A DNA stretch of 64,000 nt from Oscillospiraceae bacterium (GCA_017458065.1 JAFTGD010000055.1:22177-86176), one strand, 5' to 3'. Counted from the first letter of the stretch, positions 1 through 8,344 are shown. Numbers and translations: made by a program. The notes: a model not told the origin generated them from the letters alone.

Positions 1-8
1 TCTGTATC

Positions 9-1091
9 TTAAACATGCTTCTGCTCAAACTCCTTTATTGTGTCAACGAGCGCTTCCACGCCCTCCATGGGCATCGCGTTGTAGATCGACGCGCGCATGC
101 CGCCGGCGATCTTGTGCCCTTTCAGATTGGTCAGACCCCGATCCGCGGCAAAGCGGATGAATTCGGCATCGGTCTCCGCGTTCCCGGTTCGGAAAGTGAC
201 GTTCATGTCGCTGCGGGAACCGGGCTCGGCGTGCAGACGGAACAGCCTGCTCTCCTCCAGACAGTCGTAGAGGCGTTTGGCCCTGGCCTTTTTCAGCTGC
301 TCCATGCCTTCGACGCCGCCCTGCTCCTTCAGCCAGTCCAGAACCAGAGACAGCATGTAGATACACCAGCAGGGAGGGGTGTTCAGCAGGGAGTCGTGCT
401 TGATCATGGTCTCATAGCTCATGATCTGCGGGGTGTACGGGAGCTCTCTCCCAGCCAGCACTTTGTCGATGATAACGACCGTGAGCCCTGCGGGGGCCAT
501 GTTCTTCTGCGCCCCGGCATAGATAAGCCCGTAGCGGGACACGTCCACCGGGCGGGACAGGATATCCGAGGACATATCGCAGACCAGCGGCGCCGCGGTC
601 TCCGGGACATACTGCCACTCGGTCCCGTAGATGGTGTTGTTGGCACAGTAATAGAAATACTTCGCATCCGCGCTCAGGTCCAGCTCTTCCTGCTGCGGGA
701 TCCGGTTGTGCCCGGTGTCCGCGGTGCTGCAGGCAATGTGGACAGTGCCGTATTTTTCCGCCTCTTTGGCCGCCTTGTTGGAAAAGTTGCCCGTGACGGC
801 GTAGTCCGCGGTCTTGCCCTCCATCAGGTTCATCGGGATCGCCGCAAACTGCAGCGTAGCGCCGCCCTGCAGGAAGAGGATCTCATGCGTCTCGGGGATG
901 CGCAGAATGCTGCGGAATTTTTCCTTCGTCTCGGTGAAAATCTCGGTAAACACGGGACTTCGATGACTCATCTCCATGACGGACATGCCGCTTCCGCGGC
1001 AGTTCATCAGCTCCGCTCTGGCACGCTGCAGCACCGGCTCCGGCAGGATCGACGGTCCGGCAGAAAAATTATACACTCTGTCTTCTGTCAT
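9..1091 (-). CDS. serC: Phosphoserine aminotransferase
   Basis: Cytosolic PLP enzyme of serine synthesis: it converts 3-phosphohydroxypyruvate and glutamate to 3-phosphoserine and 2-oxoglutarate. At 360 residues it has normal family length and opens with the typical YNFSAGPSILPEPVL. The PLP lysine is K196 in AGAQKNMAPAGL, and the C-terminus has the GHKIAGGMRASIYNAMP stretch of the family. A consensus promoter lies upstream at 1148-1176. Its stop is only 9 bp from the window edge, so an operon partner such as serA would be outside the window. Identification is secure; the start is the first ATG after a weak GGTGATG ribosome site. Confidence 0.97.
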   Translation of the reverse strand: MTEDRVYNFSAGPSILPEPVLQRARAELMNCRGSGMSVMEMSHRSPVFTEIFTETKEKFRSILRIPETHEILFLQGGATLQFAAIPMNLMEGKTADYAVTGNFSNKAAKEAEKYGTVHIACSTADTGHNRIPQQEELDLSADAKYFYYCANNTIYGTEWQYVPETAAPLVCDMSSDILSRPVDVSRYGLIYAGAQKNMAPAGLTVVIIDKVLAGRELPYTPQIMSYETMIKHDSLLNTPPCWCIYMLSLVLDWLKEQGGVEGMEQLKKARAKRLYDCLEESRLFRLHAEPGSRSDMNVTFRTGNAETDAEFIRFAADRGLTNLKGHKIAGGMRASIYNAMPMEGVEALVDTIKEFEQKHV

Positions 1092-1147
1092 TTTTCATCA
1101 CCATGCTCTGATCTTATGTCACTTTTTCATGACTATCATTCCGGGAA

Positions 1148-1185
1148 ATTATATATGAACTTGCTTCTGCTGTCAAATGCAGAAG
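1148..1185 (-). promoter_or_regulatory. serC promoter with inverted repeat over the -35 box
   Basis: On the minus strand a perfect TTGACA (plus 1171-1176) is followed after 17 bp by a perfect TATAAT (plus 1148-1153). The arms CTTCTGC (1164-1170) and GCAGAAG (1179-1185) form a 7-bp inverted repeat whose 8-nt centre covers the -35 box. A repressor there would block RNA polymerase. The promoter is seen directly; the operator role is inference. Confidence 0.75.
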
Positions 1186-1269
1186 TGCACAAAAATAGGG
1201 AATTTCCATTCTCCGATTCGGTAAAAATGAGTACATATTCACGGAAGCCGTATTTCCCGATTTCCGTGC

Positions 1270-1306
1270 AAAAACCGAGCCCGGTTCGCCGTTTCCGGCG
1301 CCGGGC
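1270..1306 (-). terminator. Rho-independent terminator of the first sigma module
   Basis: GCCCGG (1279-1284) pairs with CCGGGC (1301-1306), with an inner GCCG/CGGC stem closed by TTTC. Read on the minus strand the hairpin is followed by CTCGGTTTTTG, a short U-run. It lies about 70 bp beyond the stop of the gene ending at 1373. Confidence 0.6.
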
Positions 1307-1372
1307 CCGGGGTCTGCTGAATTGTATTTTGATTCTTGCGCCACAGAGCGGCTTTTGCTCCTCTCTCCCGCC

Positions 1373-2671
1373 TTATCCCTGCGACAGGCTCTCCGGGAAC
1401 GGGTACTCCGTCCCCATCACGGTGATGCTTCTCACGCTGCCGATGTCGATGGTGGCATCCCAGACCGAGGTCAGCGTGACAACGCCGTTCTGATACGGCG
1501 CCGCCGCGGATGCATTCAGCTGTAAGGTGCTGCCGTCTTCAAAGCGCAGGAAAGCGCCGGACAGAATCTCATCCTGGAAGCGAATCCACTGCAGCTGCTT
1601 TTCAAAGGACTCATGAAAATCAGGATCTTCCGCGTTCAGGTTGTGGATCCGCTCGACATCGTCATGGGTGATCTTCCACTCGGCACAGTTGGCCGAGAGC
1701 CGGACAGCAAGGATGTCCAGATTCCCGTTGTTCTCCGGGTTTACCAGATGAATGGGCTCCGGGAGCGGAAGAGAAACAAAGGCCGTATCCGCCGCCTCCA
1801 GCGTCACCGTCCCGTAGTCTTCCAGATAGACCGGCGCGTAACCGGCGATATACTCCTCGGTCGGGATGTCCGGATCGGCCCAGACCGAGGGGCCGTCCAG
1901 ACAGCGCACGGAGAAATACACCGGTTTCGTAAGGTCCACCTGCTCCCGGTAGATCCCGCACATCAGCATCAGGCTCTGTGTCTCCGCGTCATAGGAATGC
2001 TGCATCAGCAGCGGCTTATACCACGCCGGGTCCACCACCTCAAAGGTGACTGTCTGCTGATTCCCGTTCTCGTCCGGCAGGCCGGTCTGAGAGCTGCTTT
2101 CGATCATATGCTCCGCTTCATGTCCCTCCGTGTACGGCACCGGATGGGCGAAGCTCTTGTCGACCGCATCGGCGGTGCTCCCGGCTGTATGCCAGTACTC
2201 GTCCGGGATCTCTTCGTTGCTTGCGATATAGACAAACTCGATCTCCATGTTCCCGAAGAAAAAGCGGCGGGCGATTTCTTCCGGCACCGGGGATACACTG
2301 AAATAAACCGTCTGGAACTCTCCCTGCCGGAGAGAAGAGATCAGCTGGATGCGTGGTTCCGCTTCCCGGGCCGCGGCAGAGGGCGCAGCCGACGCTTCGG
2401 GATATTCCGTATAGCCGCTCACAGCGTTCTCCTCGATCTGCAGCTCGGCCCGCAGCTGGCGCTGCCTGGCAGCGTGGATGCTGCTGAAGGCATAGGCGGT
2501 GATGCCCATCAGCGCAGCCGCCACGGCCGCGATCAGGACGGTTCTGAATATCTTTCGGGTTCTAAGGGTTTTCTGCCTCATGGTTTGGACCTCCTCAATG
2601 CTGCGGTCCACCATGGTAAGATAGCGATCATCGATCTGTGTCAGGGCATGATTCAACGGATAACGGCTCAT
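1373..2671 (-). CDS. Single-pass membrane protein, probable regulator partner of an ECF sigma factor
   Basis: A 432-residue protein with a cytosolic N-terminus of about 43 residues, one TM helix at about 44-64 (IFRTVLIAAVAAALMGITAY) and a large extracytosolic domain. The layout matches the DUF4179-type proteins that accompany ECF sigma factors in Clostridia and are taken to be anti-sigma or sensor proteins. Its start overlaps the stop of the sigma gene by 4 bp, so translation is probably coupled. I see no HXXXCXXC zinc anti-sigma motif, so it is not a classical ZAS protein. The protein at 7541-8344 has a related TM segment. The membrane topology is visible; the anti-sigma role is inferred from context. 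Confidence 0.7.
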   Translation of the reverse strand: MSRYPLNHALTQIDDRYLTMVDRSIEEVQTMRQKTLRTRKIFRTVLIAAVAAALMGITAYAFSSIHAARQRQLRAELQIEENAVSGYTEYPEASAAPSAAAREAEPRIQLISSLRQGEFQTVYFSVSPVPEEIARRFFFGNMEIEFVYIASNEEIPDEYWHTAGSTADAVDKSFAHPVPYTEGHEAEHMIESSSQTGLPDENGNQQTVTFEVVDPAWYKPLLMQHSYDAETQSLMLMCGIYREQVDLTKPVYFSVRCLDGPSVWADPDIPTEEYIAGYAPVYLEDYGTVTLEAADTAFVSLPLPEPIHLVNPENNGNLDILAVRLSANCAEWKITHDDVERIHNLNAEDPDFHESFEKQLQWIRFQDEILSGAFLRFEDGSTLQLNASAAAPYQNGVVTLTSVWDATIDIGSVRSITVMGTEYPFPESLSQG

Positions 2672-3228
2672 GCGGTGATCCCCTCCTTTTCGAGTCTAGC
2701 TCTCAGCGTCTCCCGGGCTTTGGAAAGCATGTATTTGACCTTTCCCTCCGGGAGATCAAACTGCGCCGCGACCTCCTTCAGCGTGTGGGCGTAGTAGTAT
2801 CGGGAGAGGAAGACGCTGCAGCTCAACGGCTCCAGTTCGCCGAGGAAGCGGTTCAGGATCTCGGTGAGCTCCTTTTCCTCCAGGGCTTTCTCCGCGCTGC
2901 CGCGCGGGTCCGGGAGGCAGGCCTCCAGCTCCTCCAGCAGTTCCACCGTCTCCGCGCTCCGCTTCCCGGCGGCGTAATACTCCAGCCGGTCGAAGGACAG
3001 ATTGCGTGTGATCCTGGTCAGGAAGTGCTTCAGCACTCTGGGTCTCGTGGGCGGGATCGCGTTCCAGGTTTTCAGGTAGGTGTCCTCCACGACTTCTTCC
3101 GTGTCTTCCCGGCTGTTCAGGATCCGATACGCGATGCTGCTGAGATAGTTCCCGTATTTCGATGCGGTCTCCGAGATGGCGCTCTCTGAACGCCGAAAGT
3201 ATAAATCGATGATTCCGCTGTCTTCCAC
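2668..3228 (-). CDS. ECF-type RNA polymerase sigma factor
   Basis: Sigma-70 family protein with region 2 near the N-terminus (YGNYLSSIAYRILNSREDTE, then TYLKTWNAIPP) and region 4 near the C-terminus (LSRYYYAHTLKEVAAQFDL, then LSKARETLRARL). An upstream ATG at 3333 in the same frame would add 35 unconserved residues. I chose the GTG at 3228 because GGAGG sits 7 nt before it, giving 186 residues, a normal ECF length. It is the first gene of a two-gene unit with the membrane protein at 1373-2671. Family assignment is firm; the signal it responds to is unknown. Confidence 0.88.
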   Translation of the reverse strand: MEDSGIIDLYFRRSESAISETASKYGNYLSSIAYRILNSREDTEEVVEDTYLKTWNAIPPTRPRVLKHFLTRITRNLSFDRLEYYAAGKRSAETVELLEELEACLPDPRGSAEKALEEKELTEILNRFLGELEPLSCSVFLSRYYYAHTLKEVAAQFDLPEGKVKYMLSKARETLRARLEKEGITA

Positions 3229-3248
3229 AGTGGTCCCTCCTTGGTTTC

Positions 3249-3270
3249 GTAAGGTCCTTACACCATTATA
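3249..3270 (-). promoter_or_regulatory. Sigma-factor promoter -10 box with adjoining palindrome
   Basis: On the minus strand TATAAT (plus 3265-3270) is followed within 3 bp by the perfect 13-bp palindrome GTAAGGTCCTTAC (plus 3249-3261), at the expected transcription start and 20 bp upstream of the GTG. No good -35 at 16-18 bp was found. The position fits an operator for a dimeric regulator; that role is inference. Confidence 0.5.
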
Positions 3271-3478
3271 GACGGGAAAAGTCGGAAAATGGCGGTGAAA
3301 ACAGAAAATATTGACGAGAGTCTCCAAGATCACCCTTTCTTGGAGGCTCCTGCCAGTTATCTCTGATCACTTTTCTGCATAAAACACCGCTTTGCTTTAT
3401 GCACAAACAGTGTTCTCATATGCACAAAGATTCGTAAGTTTTTGTGCAGATCTTGTTGCTGTTCCCCTGCGATCTTTT

Positions 3479-3512
3479 CGATTAAATCACTGGTCGACTA
3501 TTGATTTAATCG
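3479..3512. repeat. 11-bp inverted repeat upstream of the ATPase gene
   Basis: CGATTAAATCA (3479-3489) and TGATTTAATCG (3502-3512) are perfectly complementary with a 12-nt centre. The repeat ends 7 bp before TATGAT (3519-3524), a possible -10 box for the gene starting at 3556. It is either an operator or a weak terminator, since the right arm is followed by CATTTTTA. The rest of the 3229-3555 gap holds no gene I can see. Confidence 0.45.
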
Positions 3513-3555
3513 CATTTTTATGATATCATCCAGCATAAAGGTGGTGATAGGTTGG

Positions 3556-4812
3556 ATGTATGTCAAAAGAGATATAGAAAAAGTCCTCCTGAAGGCTGCT
3601 GAATCCTTCCAGGTGATTACCTTATTCGGAAGTCGACAGGTCGGAAAGACAACAACTGCCGATCATCTGTTTGGAGACAAATTCCGTTTCGTGACTCTGG
3701 ATGATTCCGACGACTTGGCCCTTGCCCGTGCCAACCCCAAAGCATTCTTTGAGTCCCATCGCTGGCCGCTTATCATCGACGAAGTTCAGAAAGAACCCGG
3801 GCTTCTGAGTGAGATCAAAAGGATCGTAGACGAGCAGAGGCGAATCTGGATGAGAAACGGTGAGAAGCGAAGACTCATGTTTGTTCTGACCGGGTCTAAC
3901 CAGTTTGAACTGCAGGAAGGTATTTCGGAATCTCTTGCCGGGAGAACAGCCGTCATGAACATGTCCGGATTCACTCAGATGGAGAAGCGTGGAATCGAAG
4001 GCTCTCTTTTTGAATCCGACTTTGAGCTCTGTTTACAAAAGCAGCAGAACTATCCCGAATTCTATCGGAGCCGCCAGAAGATATTTGAAGACATCTTTCA
4101 GGGCGGAATGCCTGACATATGCACTGGTGAATCAGCCCGAAATGCCTATTATAAAGCGTATGTTGATACCTATATTGAAAAGGATGTAAGGAAACTGATC
4201 GCTGCTTCCAGCGAGATGCAGTTCAGACGCTTTATCGAACTGCTTGCCTTGAGAACGGCCCAGGAACTCGTATACAGCGAGCTTTCAAAGGACCTTGGGA
4301 TCAATGTAGATACTTGTAAAAGGTGGATCTCGATCCTGCAGACATCCGGGATCGTCTACCTGCTCCAGCCATATATGGCGAACATGTCAAAGCGGATTAT
4401 CAAGGCTCCCAAGCTGTACTTTATGGACACGGGCCTGTGCGCGTACCTGTGTAAATGGCCGACCTCTCAGATGCTTCAGGACGGGATCATGGGCGGCGCA
4501 TTCTTCGAGACCTATGTAGTAAGTGAAGTATTGAAGAGCTTCCTGAACAACGGGGTTGATCCTGCGCAATATCTGTATTATTACCGGGACATCGACAAAA
4601 AGGAAATTGATATCCTGCTTGTCAAAAATGATGCCTTGTACCCGATTGAGATTAAAAAAAGCATTTCTCCGAGTAAAGCGACAAAAAACTTCAGCGTGCT
4701 GGAAAAATATAACAAACCCATCATGCGGGGAATGGTCATAGACAATACCGATGCAGTCAGGGCAATCAACGATAAGGCCTTCTACTTTCCCGTATCACTG
4801 CTCGGTGCATAA
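3556..4812 (+). CDS. AAA-type ATPase with DUF4143 C-terminal domain
   Basis: A 418-residue protein with Walker A GSRQVGKTT at residues 25-33, a Walker B-like LIIDEVQ, and the DUF4143 C-terminal half ending in an EIDILLV...YPIEIKKS nuclease-like block. Such proteins are common single genes in anaerobes and are often exchanged; their cellular role is not settled. Start: ATG 3556 follows GGTGGTGAT by 7 nt. An in-frame ATG at 3520 has no ribosome site and would add 12 residues. It stands alone, followed by a strong hairpin at 4844-4880. A tail fragment of the same family is present at 40834-41076. Confidence 0.85.
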   Translation: MYVKRDIEKVLLKAAESFQVITLFGSRQVGKTTTADHLFGDKFRFVTLDDSDDLALARANPKAFFESHRWPLIIDEVQKEPGLLSEIKRIVDEQRRIWMRNGEKRRLMFVLTGSNQFELQEGISESLAGRTAVMNMSGFTQMEKRGIEGSLFESDFELCLQKQQNYPEFYRSRQKIFEDIFQGGMPDICTGESARNAYYKAYVDTYIEKDVRKLIAASSEMQFRRFIELLALRTAQELVYSELSKDLGINVDTCKRWISILQTSGIVYLLQPYMANMSKRIIKAPKLYFMDTGLCAYLCKWPTSQMLQDGIMGGAFFETYVVSEVLKSFLNNGVDPAQYLYYYRDIDKKEIDILLVKNDALYPIEIKKSISPSKATKNFSVLEKYNKPIMRGMVIDNTDAVRAINDKAFYFPVSLLGA

Positions 4813-4843
4813 TACAAAGAACTGTGATGCACGGCACCGGGTG

Positions 4844-4880
4844 ACACCGGGGACGGTCCTGTTGGGACCGTCCCCGGTGT
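4844..4880. repeat. Perfect 16-bp hairpin, REP-like element or bidirectional terminator
   Basis: ACACCGGGGACGGTCC (4844-4859) is followed by a 5-nt loop and its exact complement (4865-4880). It lies between two convergent genes and is followed by TTACTTGTTGTTTT. It could terminate both. The GGGGACGGTCC core with flanking GTGACAC also resembles dispersed palindromes seen in many Firmicutes genomes next to REP-associated transposases; that comparison is from memory and no such transposase is in this window. Confidence 0.65.
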
Positions 4881-4892
4881 TACTTGTTGTTT

Positions 4893-6131
4893 TCACTCCG
4901 CCCAGGTGCCGTCCCGGAAGATCGGGGCACTGCTGCCGTCGGCGCGAAAGCCCGTGATGTTCAGATCCTCGGCTCCGACCATAAAGTCCACATGGATGAT
5001 GGAGTCGTTGATCCCCCTGGCGGTTGCCTCCTCGGTCGTCAGATTGTCTCCGTCCGGGAGGACTTCCTTGAAGCCCTGCCCCACGGCAAAATGGCAGCAG
5101 GCGTTCTCGTCGAAGAGCGTGTTGTAGAAGAGAAAGCCGCAGTGGTTCACCGGGGACTCCTTCGGGACCAGAGCGACTTCGCCCAGCATGCAGGCGTTCT
5201 CGTCCATACGCAGCATCTTCTCCAGCAGTGCCTGACCCTTTGACGCCCGGCAGGACACAGCCTTCCCGTCCCGGAAAGTGATGGAAAAGTCTTCGATCAG
5301 CTGGCCGTTCCAGCTCAGGGGCTTGACGGCAACCAGCGTTCCCTCGCATTTGCCCGCCCGGGGCGAGGTAAAGATCTCTTCCGTCGGCATATTGGGGATA
5401 TAGTAGGCGCCGTTCTCCTGATTGACGGAACCGGCCCCCTCCCAGGAGGCCTCGGGAATCAGCTCCACCGTAAAATCGGTCCCGTTGCGGCTCTCATAGC
5501 GCAGGCTTGTAAAGTGCTGGGCGTTGAGCCAGGCGCTCTTCTCGCTGATGCGCGCGGTGTGCTCCTGCCAGGCGGCAACGGCATCCTTCTCTCCCCCGAT
5601 CCGGACCGTACTGAGGACCGCGTCCCACAGCCGGGACATGGCCTCTTCCACGGAGCAGTCGGGGAAACACTTCTTTGCCCAGGCCTCGGACGGCAGCGCC
5701 GCGATGCACCACTGATGCTTCCCGTCGATGGCATCCCGATAGGGCTTGGCAACCGCCGCGCGGCGCTGCCGCACATGGGACAGCTTCTCCGGGTCGAGTC
5801 CTGCCAGGGCGTCCGGATCCTCCGACTCGACAAAAATGCGGACCGGCAGATCCTCCGTCATCTGGCGGAGCTTTTCCTCCTCCCAGGGGAGCGTCACGGA
5901 GAGCGTTTCTTCGTCGGCATAGCGGTAGTGCAGCCTGTCCTGTCCGTCGGAGAGCCAGTTCAGGTTCACTTTCTTTGCGCCGGCGAGGTAGGCCTCCTCC
6001 GTCACCATGGCGGCAAACTCATGCTGCTCCACCGCGATGCTGAGCTGCACGGCCTGCCCGGGCTGCACATTGGCCCCGGTCCGGACGATCAGGCGGGCGT
6101 ATTCGGATAACAGTTGTCTGTTGACTTGCAT
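4893..6131 (-). CDS. M29 family aminopeptidase (AmpS-type)
   Basis: A 412-residue cytosolic metallopeptidase that removes N-terminal residues from peptides. It has the family start (LLSEYARLIVRTGANVQPGQ), the LGEVALVPKESP block with a metal-binding Glu, the NTLFDENACCHFAVGQG stretch, and IIHVDFMVGAEDLNITG with the metal-binding His and Asp. Length is normal. It is a single gene on the minus strand, convergent with the DUF4143 ATPase. Peptide use would fit the peptide ABC transporter elsewhere in the window, but no physical link is seen. Confidence 0.93.
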   Translation of the reverse strand: MQVNRQLLSEYARLIVRTGANVQPGQAVQLSIAVEQHEFAAMVTEEAYLAGAKKVNLNWLSDGQDRLHYRYADEETLSVTLPWEEEKLRQMTEDLPVRIFVESEDPDALAGLDPEKLSHVRQRRAAVAKPYRDAIDGKHQWCIAALPSEAWAKKCFPDCSVEEAMSRLWDAVLSTVRIGGEKDAVAAWQEHTARISEKSAWLNAQHFTSLRYESRNGTDFTVELIPEASWEGAGSVNQENGAYYIPNMPTEEIFTSPRAGKCEGTLVAVKPLSWNGQLIEDFSITFRDGKAVSCRASKGQALLEKMLRMDENACMLGEVALVPKESPVNHCGFLFYNTLFDENACCHFAVGQGFKEVLPDGDNLTTEEATARGINDSIIHVDFMVGAEDLNITGFRADGSSAPIFRDGTWAE

Positions 6132-6286
6132 AGGGATTCCCTCACTTTTGTATTCTCTCCGGGCAGCAGAGGAAGCCGTGTCCCTCCGGTGCGCCGGGCT
6201 GACTTTTGAAACAAGCGTAGTTTAGCCGAAAGCGGCGCGAATGGCAAGAGCGTTTTCAGAGACCGTTTAAAAAAGATTTCCCGCGA

Positions 6287-6317
6287 TGCAACATTTTTCG
6301 CTTTCTTCGGGTATAAT
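6287..6317 (+). promoter_or_regulatory. Possible ECF-type promoter of the second sigma module
   Basis: TGCAAC (6287-6292) followed by ATTTTT lies 19 bp before TATAAT (6312-6317). The TGCAACATTT element resembles the AAC-centred -35 of ECF promoters, and the spacing is poor for a housekeeping promoter. This suggests the sigma factor that follows may direct its own gene. The sequence is seen; the autoregulation is inference. Confidence 0.45.
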
Positions 6318-6353
6318 GGATGAAAAGCTTTTCAGACAGCAAGGAGTCGCAGC

Positions 6354-6833
6354 ATGCTGACAGACGAACAATTCACCCAGGCGGTCAAACAGAATATGGA
6401 TACGGTTTATCGCGTGGCTGTCAACTACCTGCGGGATCCGGCCGCGGCGGAGGATGTGTGCCAGGAGGTGTTCCTCCGGCTCTTCCGCAGCAAGCCGGAC
6501 TTTGAGAGCGGGGAACACTGCCGCAGCTGGCTGATCCACGTGTGCATCAACGAGTGTAAGCGCGTCCTCTCTTCCCCCTGGCGAAAGACAGAGCCGCTGG
6601 AAAACCCGGAGTCGCTCCCGCTCTTTGAAAACCCGCAGGACAGCAGCACCTTCCAGCTCGTGATGAGCCTGCCGCAAAAATACCGGATCGTGCTGTACCT
6701 GTACTACTACGAGGGATACTCCACGGCGGAGATCGCAAAGCTCCTTCACCTTCTCCCCGCGACGGTGCGCAGCCAGCTTGACCGCGGGCGCAAACAGTTA
6801 AAGCAGTTGCTTTTGGAGGCGGAACATGTCTGA
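6354..6833 (+). CDS. ECF-type RNA polymerase sigma factor
   Basis: A 159-residue sigma-70 family protein. Region 2 is VYRVAVNYLRDPAAAEDVCQ with EVFLRLFR after it; region 4 is YLYYYEGYSTAEIAKLLHL with a basic helix ending in RGRKQLKQLL. The ATG follows AAGGAG by 7 nt. It overlaps the membrane-protein gene at 6826 by 8 bp, so the two are translated together. It resembles the sigma factor at 8334-8825 in region 4 (shared YLYYYEGYS), and the two pairs are arranged tail to tail. Confidence 0.92.
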   Translation: MLTDEQFTQAVKQNMDTVYRVAVNYLRDPAAAEDVCQEVFLRLFRSKPDFESGEHCRSWLIHVCINECKRVLSSPWRKTEPLENPESLPLFENPQDSSTFQLVMSLPQKYRIVLYLYYYEGYSTAEIAKLLHLLPATVRSQLDRGRKQLKQLLLEAEHV

Positions 6834-7452
6834 ACAGAACCGGGAACTGAGACAATATCTGGATTGTATGGACACGCTCCATGCCCCTGAGGAACTGTAC
6901 ACGGAGGTATGGAACATGACATTGGAACAACACACCGCATCACAGGAAACAAAACCCGCGCCGGCCCCCGTCCGGCGCTTCCCCCGGCCGAGGCTTCTCC
7001 CCCTGGTCGCGGCAATCGTCCTGATCCTCGCGCTCAGCGCCGTGACCTACGCGGCCAAACCCAGTCTCTTCGGCTGGGGCGGGAACTTTGAGGTCCGGGA
7101 CACCGGACACGGCACCGAATCCGTCCTGCACACCGATTCCCTCGTCGACCCGGTGGAGGTCGAGGACGGCCGGCTCTGGTTCATCGTAAACGGCGAGCAC
7201 ATCGACATCACCGATCAGACCAGCGAGACGGAGCCCTTCTACTATGATTACACGGATGAGGATGGCGTCATCCATTACTGGCTGGTCGGGAAGAACGGCC
7301 CCGAGCTGGGAAACTGGGGCTACGGTGAATTCCTGTACAAACCCGGCGAGGACTGGATCGGCGGATACTCTGCCAGGGTCAATCTCGGTCCGGACGACGA
7401 ACGTCCCCCCTGGCTGGCAGCCGGAAAGGCGAAGCTCAATCTCCCCTGGTAA
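6826..7452 (+). CDS. Single-pass membrane protein, probable partner of the ECF sigma factor
   Basis: A 208-residue protein with about 57 cytosolic residues, one TM segment (LLPLVAAIVLILALSAVTYA, about 57-76) and an acidic extracytosolic domain rich in Trp, Gly and Tyr. No enzyme motif or zinc anti-sigma motif is visible. Its start lies inside the last codons of the sigma gene, the usual arrangement for a sigma/anti-sigma pair. The extracytosolic part could sense an envelope signal. I do not recognise a named family, so the role rests on context. Confidence 0.65.
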   Translation: MSEQNRELRQYLDCMDTLHAPEELYTEVWNMTLEQHTASQETKPAPAPVRRFPRPRLLPLVAAIVLILALSAVTYAAKPSLFGWGGNFEVRDTGHGTESVLHTDSLVDPVEVEDGRLWFIVNGEHIDITDQTSETEPFYYDYTDEDGVIHYWLVGKNGPELGNWGYGEFLYKPGEDWIGGYSARVNLGPDDERPPWLAAGKAKLNLPW

Positions 7453-7470
7453 TCAATCCCCTTATAAACA

Positions 7471-7499
7471 GCAGGCAGCCCTTTTTGTGGGCTGCCTGC
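7471..7499. terminator. Hairpin between convergent sigma modules
   Basis: GCAGGCAGCCC (7471-7481) pairs perfectly with GGGCTGCCTGC (7489-7499) around a TTTTTGT loop. It sits between the stops of two convergent units. The trailing U-run is weak on the plus strand (CTCGCTTTG), so efficiency is uncertain. Confidence 0.6.
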
Positions 7500-7540
7500 C
7501 TCGCTTTGTCCGGTTTTCCGATTTTTCTTCGGCGGCCCGC

Positions 7541-8344
7541 TTATGCCGCCGGGTTTTCCGCCTGGTAAGCCGCGATGACTTCTTCGGCCATCTCATAGAG
7601 GAAGTCCGCGTCTCTGCCGCTCTGGTCGTGGAACACGTACTTCACATCGCCCAGCTCGAAGTCGGCAAAGCTGAAATCGTACTCCTCGATCTCGTCCGAG
7701 CCGAAGGAGACATAGTAGTGTCCTGCCGCCTCGTCGGCGAGGTCGTCCTCCGTTTTCTCATAGTCCGGCGGGACAAACTTGTAATGATCCCGGCTGTATC
7801 GGACTTCCACCCCGCGGATCTCCTTTGCCGCCGTCGGAGCCGGGGCTTCCCGCTCGGTGGGGAGATCCAGCACCGGGGAGAGATCCAGCGTGAGGTCGCT
7901 TTTTCCGTCCCGCACATAGTTTACCATGACGGAATAGTACTCCTTCAGGGTCTCAAAGTTTTCTCCGAAGGCCTCTTCTCCGCCGAGATACAGTTCCTCA
8001 AACCCGTATCCGTTTGCAAACTTTTCCGGGGCGGTAACCGGGTATCCGGCGATCTTTTCCACCCTGGGGAGGTCCGCGAGCGTGTCGTAGCTTCCGGTAT
8101 CCTTCATAATATGGGTCCCTGTACCGCGGACCACGCCGGAGACGGCGTAGGCGGAGGTGATGAGCAAAACGGAGATCGCAGCGGCAATCAGCGCGGTGCG
8201 AAGGATTTTTCTGGTTTTCATGGATGGTTCGTTCTCCTTTCCGGGGAGAAGCTCCTGCTCGAGTCGGGACCGGATGCGGTCCGCACTCGCGGGGTCCAGT
8301 TCGATTCTGTTATAGGCATCGACAAAGCGTCTGTCAGACATCAA
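7541..8344 (-). CDS. Single-pass membrane protein, probable partner of the ECF sigma factor
   Basis: A 267-residue protein with one TM helix at about 48-68 (LRTALIAAAISVLLITSAYA) between a short cytosolic part and an acidic extracytosolic domain. The TM region and its lead-in (KTRKILRTALIAA) closely echo the protein at 1373-2671 (RTRKIFRTVLIAA), suggesting paralogy. The gene overlaps the upstream sigma gene by 11 bp. The start is MM at 8344/8341. An anti-sigma or signal-sensing role is inferred only from linkage. Confidence 0.65.
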   Translation of the reverse strand: MMSDRRFVDAYNRIELDPASADRIRSRLEQELLPGKENEPSMKTRKILRTALIAAAISVLLITSAYAVSGVVRGTGTHIMKDTGSYDTLADLPRVEKIAGYPVTAPEKFANGYGFEELYLGGEEAFGENFETLKEYYSVMVNYVRDGKSDLTLDLSPVLDLPTEREAPAPTAAKEIRGVEVRYSRDHYKFVPPDYEKTEDDLADEAAGHYYVSFGSDEIEEYDFSFADFELGDVKYVFHDQSGRDADFLYEMAEEVIAAYQAENPAA

